This document shows positions 9,554 to 17,036 of a stretch of DNA of 64,000 nucleotides, piece after piece. The position numbers and the translations under genes were made by a program. The DNA is from Enhygromyxa salina (GTDB taxonomy: Bacteria; Myxococcota_A; Polyangia; Nannocystales; Nannocystaceae). The first letter of the stretch is position 1, and every line of letters starts with the position of its first letter. Location: contig NZ_PVNK01000148.1 of NCBI RefSeq assembly GCF_002994615.1, positions 1 to 64,000 on the forward strand, read 5' to 3'. The notes beneath the pieces are model-generated. The model saw only the letters and a list, made by a program, of their open reading frames with translations, did not search any database and was not told where the DNA came from.

Positions 9554-9814
9554 GTGAGCGACGAAGCCAGGCGTATCTTCGAAGCTGCGATGCAACTCCC
9601 CGACGCGGAGCGTGCTGCGCTCGCCTCTGTGCTCAAGGACAGCGTTGGCGACGGGTCCTCGCTCGAGGAGATCGAAGCGGCCTGGATCACGGAGGCGGAG
9701 CGACGGCGCGAAGAGCTACGGGCAGGACGAACCACAGCCGTGCCGTGGCAGGACGTTCGTCGCGAGATCTTCGACATGGTTGAGCGCGCCCGCGCGCAGC
9801 AAGCCACTGGTTGA
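9554..9814 (+). CDS. Antitoxin, putative addiction module component
   Basis: 86-residue protein of the unstable-antitoxin type (PF09720-like): MSDEARRIFEAAMQLPDAER, then ALASVLKDS, EEIEAAWITEAERRREELRAG and VPWQDVRREIF, matching the family pattern of A-x2-L-x3-E-R at the start and I-x2-A-W-x2-E-x3-R in the middle. The start is GTG at 9554. The stop lies 2 bases before the ATG of a ParE/RelE-type toxin, the normal order for such pairs. Confidence 0.8.
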   Translation: MSDEARRIFEAAMQLPDAERAALASVLKDSVGDGSSLEEIEAAWITEAERRREELRAGRTTAVPWQDVRREIFDMVERARAQQATG

Positions 9815-9816
9815 GC

Positions 9817-10104
9817 ATGCGCGTGGACTTGTCGCCCCGAGCGAGGGCGGAGGCCATGGAGGCGACGGCTTGGCACCTCGAAGAGGGAGGGATCGATGTC
9901 GGGCTTCGCTTCGCGCAGGAACTCGATCACACCTTCGCTCGAATCGCCGCGAACCCGCTCGCGTGGACAGAGCTCAAGCCGCGCATGCGGCGGACACGGA
10001 CCCCCACGGCACCAAACGGCACGAGAACCCCAGGCAATTCCAACGGGACACGTGCCAATCCCGCGCCATCGTTACGCTTCTTCGCACCCCGTCACAGACC
10101 CTAG
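9817..10104 (+). pseudogene. ParE/RelE-family toxin, C-terminus replaced by a repeat
   Basis: The protein starts as a normal ParE/RelE toxin (MRVDLSPRARAEAMEATAWH, then EEGGIDVGLRFAQELDHTFARIAANPLAW) and breaks off at about residue 60, just where the family continues to the RR-x-L-x-x-FPY strand and the catalytic C-terminus. From about 10005 the frame runs through the second repeat family, giving unrelated residues, and stops at the TAG of the CTAG that flanks the 158-bp element. The toxin is almost certainly inactive, leaving the antitoxin as an orphan. Confidence 0.7.
10005..10104 (+). repeat. Second repeat family, copy B
   Basis: Matches 7181-7280 at 81 of 100 positions. It truncates the toxin gene on its left and is itself interrupted on its right by the 158-bp element at its terminal CTAG, giving a nested order of events: toxin gene, then this repeat, then the 158-bp element. 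Confidence 0.7.
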
Positions 10105-10262
10105 CAGCCCGTGGTGCAATGCATCGTGTCGCCTCGCGCCGGAATGTTCGCCGAGGGCGCGAAGCCAAAACGCCGCTGTACCGGGCGTACTGCGAATTTT
10201 GGCGACAAAGCCCTCGGCGAAAAGGCCAAGCGAGGCGGCGCGAGGCATTGCACCACGGGCTG
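10105..10262. mobile_element. 158-bp palindromic CTAG-flanked element, copy 1
   Basis: Bounded by CTAG at 10101-10104 and 10263-10266. Terminal inverted repeats are CAGCCCGTGGTGCAATGC and GCATTGCACCACGGGCTG, a perfect 18-base pair. Relative to the other three full copies, base 8 is T instead of G on the left and the paired base is A instead of C on the right, a compensated change. Internal arms also pair (TTCGCCGAGGGC with GCCCTCGGCGAA, GCCAAAA with TTTTGGC). There is no transposase inside, so it is MITE-like. Confidence 0.85.
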
Positions 10263-10333
10263 CTAGCAGTCTCTAGCGACCCTCCGCGTCCCCGGGCTTC
10301 ACGGATAGACGGATAGTGGTAGACAGCGCCGGC

Positions 10334-11698
10334 ATGACGGATCCGAGCTACCTCGAGGCCCTCGAATTCCTCGCCACGCTGCTGCCCGAGCTCGCGGCGT
10401 CCGAGGCTGAGACCCCCGTCCGCCCGCCGCTGCCGCTGGCCGAGGCGGCCGCGCTGGTCCCCGCGATCTCCGACGACGGCCGCCCCCTCAGCGAGGTCCT
10501 CGCGACCTTGCGCGAGCTGGCCCTGCGCACGCCCCTGACGACGACGCCGCGCTTCTTCAACCAGCTGTTTAGTGGGCGCGACCCCGCGGCCACGGCCGCC
10601 GAGATGCTCGCCGCGCACCTCAACGTCTCGATGTACACCTACAAGGCCGCGGGCCCGATGGTCCTGGTCGAGAACGCCCTGCTCGACCACATGCTCGGCG
10701 TCGCGGGCTTTCGCGCGGGCGAGGGCACCTTCACGACCGGCGGCTCGCTCTCGAACCTGCTCGCCGTGGCGATCGCCCGCAACGAGGCCCAGGCCCGCGG
10801 GGGCGAGGCCCGACAGTGGGCGCTCTACACCTCGAGCGCGGCCCACTACTCGATGCCCAAGGCGGCCTCGATCCTCGGGCTCGGGCGCCAGGCGGTGCGC
10901 AGGATCGAGGTCGACGAGCAGGGCCGGATGCGACCCGAGGCGCTCGCGGACCAGCTCCGCGCCGACCTCGAGCGCGGCGTCCGGCCCGTGATGATCAACG
11001 CGACCGCGGGGACCACGGTCATGGGCGCCTTCGATCCGATCGAGGCCCTCGCCGACATCGCCCACGAGCACGGGATCTGGATCCACGTCGACGGCGCCTT
11101 CGGCGGCTCGCTGCTGCTCCACGAGCGCGGGCAGCAGCTGTTCGCCGGGCTCGAGCGCTGCGACTCGCTGACCTGGGACGCGCACAAGATGATGGGCGTC
11201 CCCCTGACCTGCTCGGCGCTGCTCCTGCGCGAGCGCGGGGCCCTCGAGCGCCACCTCGGCGAGGACGCCGACTACCTGTTCCAGACCCACGGGCCGGAGG
11301 TCAATCCCGGCCTCCGCTCGATCCAGTGCGGCCGCCGCAACGACCCGCTCAAGCTGTGGGCGGCCTGGCAACGCCACGGTGACGCGGGCTATCGCGCGCG
11401 CCTCCAGCGGCTGCTCGAGCTGCGCGACCACGTCGTCGCGCGGATCGACCAGCACCCCGAGCTGTGCATGCGCCACACGCCCGAGAGCCTCAACGTGTGC
11501 TTCGAGATGGCCGGCGTGTCGAGCGAGGAGCTGTGCGCCCAGCTCAACGCCCGGGGTCTCGCCGTCGTCGGGCATGGCCAGGTCGGCGAGCGCTCGACGG
11601 TCCGCCTGGTGCTCATCAATCCCGCCCAGACCGAGGCCGTGCTCGACGAGTTCGTGACCAACTTGGTCGCGGTCGGTATCGAGCTCCGAGACGCTTGA
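10334..11698 (+). CDS. Group II PLP-dependent amino acid decarboxylase
   Basis: 454 residues, fold type I PLP enzyme related to glutamate, cysteine sulfinate and aromatic amino acid decarboxylases. Visible are TTPRFFNQLFSG near the N-terminus, the cofactor-stacking region (FTTGGSLSNLLA), INATAGTTVMGAFDPI, the PLP-binding Asp in WIHVDGAFGGS and the Schiff-base Lys in TWDAHKMMG (about K285). The ATG at 10334 is preferred over an upstream GTG at 10316. Length fits the 450-480 residue family. The substrate cannot be fixed from sequence; an acidic amino acid is likely for this subgroup, and the product would be an amine such as GABA, beta-alanine or hypotaurine. Confidence 0.85.
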   Translation: MTDPSYLEALEFLATLLPELAASEAETPVRPPLPLAEAAALVPAISDDGRPLSEVLATLRELALRTPLTTTPRFFNQLFSGRDPAATAAEMLAAHLNVSMYTYKAAGPMVLVENALLDHMLGVAGFRAGEGTFTTGGSLSNLLAVAIARNEAQARGGEARQWALYTSSAAHYSMPKAASILGLGRQAVRRIEVDEQGRMRPEALADQLRADLERGVRPVMINATAGTTVMGAFDPIEALADIAHEHGIWIHVDGAFGGSLLLHERGQQLFAGLERCDSLTWDAHKMMGVPLTCSALLLRERGALERHLGEDADYLFQTHGPEVNPGLRSIQCGRRNDPLKLWAAWQRHGDAGYRARLQRLLELRDHVVARIDQHPELCMRHTPESLNVCFEMAGVSSEELCAQLNARGLAVVGHGQVGERSTVRLVLINPAQTEAVLDEFVTNLVAVGIELRDA

Positions 11699-12227
11699 CC
11701 GCTCACAGCCAGGCCTGCGCGCTGAGATTTTCGGCGTGAGGTTCGCTACATAACCATCACGGGTCTGGTCATGGCGTGAATGGTCATGTCCCACATTGCG
11801 CACCTCGAGATCACGCTCCGAGCGCGCCCGTGAAACTACATGTAGGAGCCAAAGCGACACGCATTGCCATGAGAAGCAGGCCCCTTCTATCTAGATACTT
11901 TAGCTACACCCCTGGTGATAAGTTAACTGTTCTTAAGAACATCACTGTGCTCGATTTCGACCGAAAATGCCACACCACTGATGTTGACTACAGAGCCCAA
12001 CCTCGGCGCCAGGATAGACGAAAACCACCGATGTGATATCAAGCCGCGGCCTCGAGACGGTCAAATTCAGCCGTTCAAGGCCATTTCTACGTCTTCGGTG
12101 ATCGTCCGCGGTTCACGCACCCTCGGCTCATCTTCAGCACTGGCCCAAGCTGCCCCACCAGCTTGCCAGTATGACGAATGGGATCACGACTGCACGCATT
12201 TTCCGCACTTCCTTCGAGATACGCGTA
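11699..12227. other. A/T-richer intergenic region before the phosphatase-cyclase pair
   Basis: About 530 bases with no credible gene and visibly lower GC than its surroundings. It contains a perfect 14-base palindrome (annotated separately) and is the probable promoter region for the downstream pair. Confidence 0.5.
11928..11941. promoter_or_regulatory. Perfect palindrome, possible operator
   Basis: TGTTCTTAAGAACA is a perfect 14-base inverted repeat in the A/T-rich region about 290 bases upstream of the HAD phosphatase and terpene cyclase genes. It looks like a dimeric regulator site; no regulator gene is adjacent. Confidence 0.35.
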
Positions 12228-12959
12228 ATGAGCGCACATTTAGATATCGCGATTCTCGACGTCGACGGGACCCTCAAACCGGGGGCGCTCGGAATCGAGC
12301 TTCTGGGTGCGCTCCTCGAGGCCGGGGTCTGTGACCCGAAGCCGGTCGACGCGGTCCTCGAGGTCCTGAGCGAACACCGAGGCGGCCAGGTCGAGTTTTC
12401 GACGATGGCCGCCCGGGCCTACTCGGCCTACGCCCGCGCGCTCGCGGGCCGCGAGGTCTCGACCGTCGAGCAGCTCGCCCGCGAGGTCTGGGCCGAGCGC
12501 CGCGCCGAGCTGTTCGCGTTCGTGCCCGAGCTGATCTCGACCCTCCGCGCCCACGGCTTCGAGCTCATGCTGATCTCGGGCAGCCCGATCGAGATCGTCA
12601 GGCCGGTCGCCGACGAGTTCGAGATCGCGGCGGCCCACGGCGCCGTGTTCGGCCGCGAAGAGGGTCGCTACACCGGGACCGTCGCCCTGTCGTCGGGCGT
12701 GCCCGGCGAGAAGGCCAAGATCTTCGCAGCCGCCACGCGCGGCCGCGAGCTGTGTGTCGAGCGTTGCTTCGCGCTCGGCGACTCGATCACCGACGCCGCC
12801 CTGTTCGAGCGCGTCGGACTTGCCCTGGCCTTCGAGCCTGGACCCGAGCTCGCGGCCCTCGCCAGCGAGCGCGGCTGGGCCACGGCGACCCGCGACGACG
12901 TCGTCGCGCGCACCCGCGCGCTCCTGAGCTCCCTGTCCCCGTCCAACCGCCCCATTTAA
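12228..12959 (+). CDS. HAD-IB (SerB-like) phosphatase next to a terpene cyclase
   Basis: 243-residue haloacid dehalogenase phosphatase. Motif I is DVDGT (residues about 10-14) with the nucleophile Asp, motif II is the Ser of ISGS, motif III the Lys of GEKAK and motif IV GDSITD, so the active site is complete. The helical cap after motif I fits class IB enzymes such as phosphoserine phosphatase. The ATG at 12228 is preferred over an upstream in-frame start because the preceding residues are not conserved in type. The stop is 6 bases before the class II terpene cyclase, so a two-gene unit is likely. In drimane-type terpene synthases a HAD phosphatase domain is fused to a class II cyclase domain and removes the diphosphate; this pair may be the unfused equivalent (inference). 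Confidence 0.85.
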   Translation: MSAHLDIAILDVDGTLKPGALGIELLGALLEAGVCDPKPVDAVLEVLSEHRGGQVEFSTMAARAYSAYARALAGREVSTVEQLAREVWAERRAELFAFVPELISTLRAHGFELMLISGSPIEIVRPVADEFEIAAAHGAVFGREEGRYTGTVALSSGVPGEKAKIFAAATRGRELCVERCFALGDSITDAALFERVGLALAFEPGPELAALASERGWATATRDDVVARTRALLSSLSPSNRPI

Positions 12960-12965
12960 CTCGCC

Positions 12966-14537
12966 ATGCTTACTTCATCACTTGTCTGTGTCCGGGCCGT
13001 CCCCGCCCGTCCCGTCCTCGCCCGACCCGTCCTCGACGCTCGCGATCGCCTCGCCGAGCGGGTCCTGCACAGCATCAACGCCGAAGGAGCGATCCGCGGC
13101 GAGTGTGAGAGCCGCGTGCTCGAGTCGGTCCTGGCCCTGTGTCTGATGCAGCGCCTCGACGTCCACCCGGTCGCGCGCGAGCGCATCGTCGGCTACCTCC
13201 AGTCGCAGTGGTTCGAGCAGCGCCTCGATCCTTTCCACCACGCCCTGACCGCCAGCGTCTTGGGGTGGTCCGCGCAGGTCACCCTGCCCGAGGCCGTCAA
13301 CGCCTACCTCGACGGCTTCGAGCACTTCACCTCGCGGCGCAAGCGGATCTTCTTCAACGTCGTGCTCGAGGCCGTCAGCGGTGAGGACCTCGCGCTCGGC
13401 CTGTCCGAGCGGGACTTCGCCACGGGCCCCAAGCACCAGCGCTGGGTCATGATGTTGATGCGCGCGCTCGAGGTCCTGTACTTCGTCGGCCGCGGCCAGC
13501 CCGAGCGAGTCCGCGACGCCGACCTCCGCGCGCTGCTCGAGACGACCGAGCCAGATCCCAACGGCACCTGGGAGCAGTACCTGCTCGGCCACCTCGTCGC
13601 GCTGCTGGCCCTGAGCCAGATCCCCAAGCACGCGGGGGAGGTCGTCCGACGCGTCGACCACCTGCTCGAGCACCAGCGGCCCGACGGCGGCTTCGCGTTC
13701 ATCACCAGCATGGAGGTCTTCGCGACATCGACGGCCGGGCTCGGCCTCGTCGGGGCCGGCTGCGAGGCCGCGTCGCTCTACCCGGCGGGTGACTTCCTCG
13801 TCCGCCATCAGCAGCCCGACGGCGGCTGGGGCTACGCGATCGGCGTGCGCCAGACCGACATCGACGACACCTCCTACTGCGTCGAGTTTCTCCGCTCGCT
13901 CGATCCGCGCCGCTATCGCCACGCGATCTCCCGAGCCGAGCACTACCTGCTCGGGATGCAGAGCCCCGACGGCGGCTTCCCCACCTTTGTCACCGGCAGC
14001 AGCTCGGAGGTCGCGATGACCGCCGCCGCCCTCAACGCGCTCGCGCCCAGCAAGCAGCGCTACCCCGAGGTGCTGCGCCGCGGCATCAAGTACATCCTCG
14101 ACAACCAGGCGCCCGACGGAACCTTCGAACGCAGCTGGAGCTGCGCCCACTCCAACGCGATCTTCCGCGCGCTGCTCGCGATCCAGGCCCTGCGCGAGGG
14201 CATGTCCGAGGCCGAGCGGGTCACGGCCGAGCGCCGCGCGATGTCCTACCTGCGCTTGTCTCAGAACAACGACGGCGGATGGGGCCACGTGATCGGCGAC
14301 GAGAGCGACGCGATCAGCAGCGCGTATGCGCTAATCACGCTCAGCCACTTCGACGCCGAGTTTACGATCGGGCGCGGGGTCGACTACTTCATCCAGCAGC
14401 AACAAGGTAATGGCGGATACCTATCAAAACCTGATGGTTCAGGTCCACGGCCGATCGCGTACGACGTGCCGGTGCTCGCCGACAATTTTGCTCTAATTGC
14501 GCTCAACCATGTGATCTCGACCCATCCTCGAAAGTGA
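12966..14537 (+). CDS. Class II terpene cyclase (DxDD, squalene-hopene/CPS-like)
   Basis: 523 residues built of prenyltransferase/squalene-cyclase repeats. QW-type repeats are visible (QRPDGGFAF, QQPDGGWGYAIG, QSPDGGFPTF, QNNDGGWGHV, QQGNGGYL). The acid motif DIDD in RQTDIDDTSYC (bases 13857-13868) is the protonation motif of class II cyclases, which cyclise by protonating a double bond rather than ionising diphosphate. There is no DDxxD class I motif. Length fits bacterial class II di/sesquiterpene cyclases (about 500) rather than squalene-hopene cyclase (about 630-720). The substrate is therefore probably farnesyl or geranylgeranyl diphosphate, with the diphosphate left on for the adjacent HAD phosphatase (inference). 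Confidence 0.85.
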   Translation: MLTSSLVCVRAVPARPVLARPVLDARDRLAERVLHSINAEGAIRGECESRVLESVLALCLMQRLDVHPVARERIVGYLQSQWFEQRLDPFHHALTASVLGWSAQVTLPEAVNAYLDGFEHFTSRRKRIFFNVVLEAVSGEDLALGLSERDFATGPKHQRWVMMLMRALEVLYFVGRGQPERVRDADLRALLETTEPDPNGTWEQYLLGHLVALLALSQIPKHAGEVVRRVDHLLEHQRPDGGFAFITSMEVFATSTAGLGLVGAGCEAASLYPAGDFLVRHQQPDGGWGYAIGVRQTDIDDTSYCVEFLRSLDPRRYRHAISRAEHYLLGMQSPDGGFPTFVTGSSSEVAMTAAALNALAPSKQRYPEVLRRGIKYILDNQAPDGTFERSWSCAHSNAIFRALLAIQALREGMSEAERVTAERRAMSYLRLSQNNDGGWGHVIGDESDAISSAYALITLSHFDAEFTIGRGVDYFIQQQQGNGGYLSKPDGSGPRPIAYDVPVLADNFALIALNHVISTHPRK

Positions 14538-14612
14538 TCAAAACAGACGATCTGATGACGACGCGCGCGCGCATTGTCTGGCAAACTCCCCCGGACGAAA
14601 GACCGGCAGCAC

Positions 14613-15062
14613 GTGGCGGAGAGCGTCTTCAAATGGATCAAGGACGGCGGCCTGATGGTCGCGGTCAACACGGCGGGCAACCTCAACGATGAGGCTTGGG
14701 CCAGCTTCATGGCGGAGTTTGAAGCCGGTGACTACACCCACTACATCGGCGCGAGCCTCGGGGTCCTCGAGGTCACGGCGACACAGCGCAAGCAGGCCGC
14801 GGCCGCGATACGCCGCACCAAGGTCACCGTAGCGATCATCACCGACGACATGCTCGTGCGCGGAGTGGTCACGGCCGTCTCGTGGCTGGGCGCCAACGCC
14901 CAGTCCTTCCCGTGGAAGGACATCGACCGGGCGCTGGACAAGCTCGCCCTCGGCGATCGCAAGGACGGGGTCAAGCAGACCCTCAACCGGCTCCGCGACG
15001 AGGTCCTCGCCGAGGCCCAGGCCCGCAAGAAGCGACGGCGCGAGCTGCTCCATCGCCAGTGA
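14613..15062 (+). CDS. Small protein of unknown function, paralogue of 43646-44083
   Basis: About 149 residues (GTG at 14613; a TTG at 14574 would add 13). The alpha/beta pattern (GLMVAVNTAGNLNDEAWASF, then ASLGVLEVTATQRK) suggests a SpoIIAA/STAS-like fold. It aligns along its length with the product of 43646-44083: ITDDMLVRGVVTAVSWLG matches LESRMARGTVTALSWFN, and FPWKDIDRALDKLAL matches FSLTEIDKALAHLEL. The C-terminus is a basic helix (QARKKRRRELLHRQ). Function unknown. Confidence 0.75.
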   Translation: MAESVFKWIKDGGLMVAVNTAGNLNDEAWASFMAEFEAGDYTHYIGASLGVLEVTATQRKQAAAAIRRTKVTVAIITDDMLVRGVVTAVSWLGANAQSFPWKDIDRALDKLALGDRKDGVKQTLNRLRDEVLAEAQARKKRRRELLHRQ

Positions 15063-15236
15063 AGCGCGGGCTCAGCGGGCGGTCACGGGGCCCTTTGTGT
15101 GCGGCTGCGCGCGCGGGTGGCGAAGACGACTCGGCGAGCTGAGCGAGGCTGGCCGCGCCAGGTCGTCACGAGCCTCGGTCGGCCGTGATCACCGACGCGG
15201 CATTTTAGCGGCACGCGCCATGCATCAAGCTTGGCC

Positions 15237-16766
15237 ATGATCGTCGACGGCCTGCTCGAGATGCTGCAATCCCAAGGTGCCGACACCCTGATCCTTCAGC
15301 CGTCGAGCCCCCCGGTGCTCTCCCGCGCGGGCGAGCGACGAGCGCTCTCGATGCCCGGGCTCGGCCCAGAGATGCTCGCGGAGATCCTCGCCGAGTTCAC
15401 GAACGACGCGGACAGGGCCGTGCTCGAGCGCGAGGGCTCGCTCGAGACGCAGCACGAGACCGGGAGCGGGCTCGAGTTTGCGGTTGCGGTCAAACCCGCG
15501 GGATCGAGCTACCAGCTGGTGTTCCGTTCGAACCGCGCGCCGGCGATCAGGGCCGAGACCGCGAGCGCGGCGGTCGAGCCTCCCCGCCTCACCTTGGCGC
15601 CAAGCGTGAAGCTCGAGCCCCGCGCGGTCCTTGCGACCCCGGCCGCCTCCCCTCCTCCGACGCTCGACGAGCTCGCGACCTCCACGAGCGTGGGCGGCGA
15701 TCCGACCATCGACGGCCTGCTCGAGCGCGGCCTGCTCGAGCGCGCCTCCGACGTGCTGATCTCGCATGGCCGCAGCCCGCACCTGCGGATCGGCGGCGAC
15801 CTGGTCGAGATCGGCGGCGCCGAGGTCAGCAGCGATCAGCTCCGCGCCTACTTCGGCGTGCAGTGGCCTCGCATCGCGCCCGCGCTCGCGGCCAGCGGCA
15901 GCGCCGACTTTGCGATCGAGCTCGGCTCCGGGCCCAACGCGCCGCGCTTTCGCGTCAATTTGTTTCGCCAGATCGGCGGCCTCGCGGCGGCCTTTCGCCC
16001 GATCCGCCGTGAGCTCCCGACCCTCGAAGAGCTCGGGCTCGGCGCCGAGCTCCACGCCCTCACCGCCTTTCGCCACGGCCTCGTGCTCATGACCGGCCCG
16101 ACCGGATCGGGCAAGTCGACGACCCTCGTCGCGCTGCTCGAGCGCGTCAACCAGACCCAGCCCAAGCACATCATCACCATCGAGGATCCGATCGAGTACG
16201 TCTACCCGCCGGGTCGCGCCCTCGTCCACCAGCGCGAGCTCGGGGTCCACGTAGACAGCTTCAGCGCCGGGCTGCGGGCGGCCCTGCGCGAGTGCCCCGA
16301 CATGATCCTGGTCGGGGAGATGCGCGATCGCGAGACCGTCGCCGCCGCGCTGACGGCCGCCGAGACCGGGCACCTCGTGCTCTCGACGCTCCACTGCTCC
16401 GACGCGAGCTCGGCCGTCAACCGGATCATCGACGTGTTCCCCGAGCACCGACAGACCCAGGTCCGCGAGCAGCTCGCCGCCTCGCTCCGCGCCGTCGTCA
16501 CCCAGAGCCTAATCCCGGGGATCCACGCGCCCCGCCGCGTCGCTGCCTACGAGCTGATGAGGGTCAACACCCCGGTCGCCGCCAAGATCCGCGATGGCCG
16601 AGGGCACCAGCTGCGCAGCGAGATCCAAAAGGGGCGAAGCGACGGCATGATCCCCCTCGAACTCACCCTCGCGCGGCTGGTCCGCGAGCGGAGGCTGTCC
16701 GAGGAGGTCGCGCGGCGGACCGCCCACGATCCCCGCCTGTTCGACGAGCACCTGCGCAAGCGTTGA
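15237..16766 (+). CDS. PilT-like secretion/twitching ATPase with doubled N-terminal domain
   Basis: 509 residues. The C-terminal two thirds is a PilT/PilB-type motor ATPase: Walker A GPTGSGKST (about 16096-16122), the Asp box IITIEDPIEYVY, Walker B PDMILVGEMRD, and the His box (GHLVLSTLHCSD). PilT is normally about 340-370 residues. The extra 150 N-terminal residues look like a second copy of the PilT N-terminal domain: VDGLLEMLQSQGADTLIL matches IDGLLERGLLERASDVLI. An Ala/Pro-rich linker joins them. The AIRNLIRE segment of retraction ATPases appears only weakly (HQLRSEIQKGRSDGMIPLE). No other pilus gene is nearby. The ATG at 15237 follows an in-frame TTG at 15231. Confidence 0.85.
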   Translation: MIVDGLLEMLQSQGADTLILQPSSPPVLSRAGERRALSMPGLGPEMLAEILAEFTNDADRAVLEREGSLETQHETGSGLEFAVAVKPAGSSYQLVFRSNRAPAIRAETASAAVEPPRLTLAPSVKLEPRAVLATPAASPPPTLDELATSTSVGGDPTIDGLLERGLLERASDVLISHGRSPHLRIGGDLVEIGGAEVSSDQLRAYFGVQWPRIAPALAASGSADFAIELGSGPNAPRFRVNLFRQIGGLAAAFRPIRRELPTLEELGLGAELHALTAFRHGLVLMTGPTGSGKSTTLVALLERVNQTQPKHIITIEDPIEYVYPPGRALVHQRELGVHVDSFSAGLRAALRECPDMILVGEMRDRETVAAALTAAETGHLVLSTLHCSDASSAVNRIIDVFPEHRQTQVREQLAASLRAVVTQSLIPGIHAPRRVAAYELMRVNTPVAAKIRDGRGHQLRSEIQKGRSDGMIPLELTLARLVRERRLSEEVARRTAHDPRLFDEHLRKR

Positions 16767-16832
16767 TCGCTCGTCACGTGCATCCGCCCAAGAGAGTCAG
16801 CGGAAGCGCAAAGCCACTGTTCGCCGCGCTAG

Positions 16833-16990
16833 CAGCCCGGGGTGCAATGCATCGTGTCGCCTCGCGCCGGAATCTTCGCCGAGGGCGCGAAGCCAAAACG
16901 CCGCTGTACCGGGCGTACTGCAAGTTTTGGCGACAAAGCCATCGGCGAAAAGGCCAAGCGAGGCGGCGCGAGGCATTGCACCCCGGGCTG
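16833..16990. mobile_element. 158-bp palindromic CTAG-flanked element, copy 2
   Basis: Flanked by CTAG at 16829-16832 and 16991-16994. Same orientation and length as the other full copies, with perfect 18-base terminal inverted repeats. It lies between two convergent genes (the PilT-like gene and the propeller lipoprotein), filling most of the 270-base gap. One internal arm has a single unpaired change (GCCATCGGC instead of GCCCTCGGC). Confidence 0.85.
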
Positions 16991-17036
16991 CTAGCAGCCC
17001 CCTCCGCTCACTTTGAATTCAGCGCTTGATTTCGGT

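Noticed and set aside
10105..10262. Element as a CRISPR repeat or as a small gene
   Set aside because: Copies are 6-27 kb apart with no regular spacers; open frames within it differ between copies and are not conserved.
16833..16990. Element as a Rho-independent terminator
   Set aside because: Long hairpin but no T-run on either side; the CTAG flanks and the copy inside a coding region point to a mobile element.
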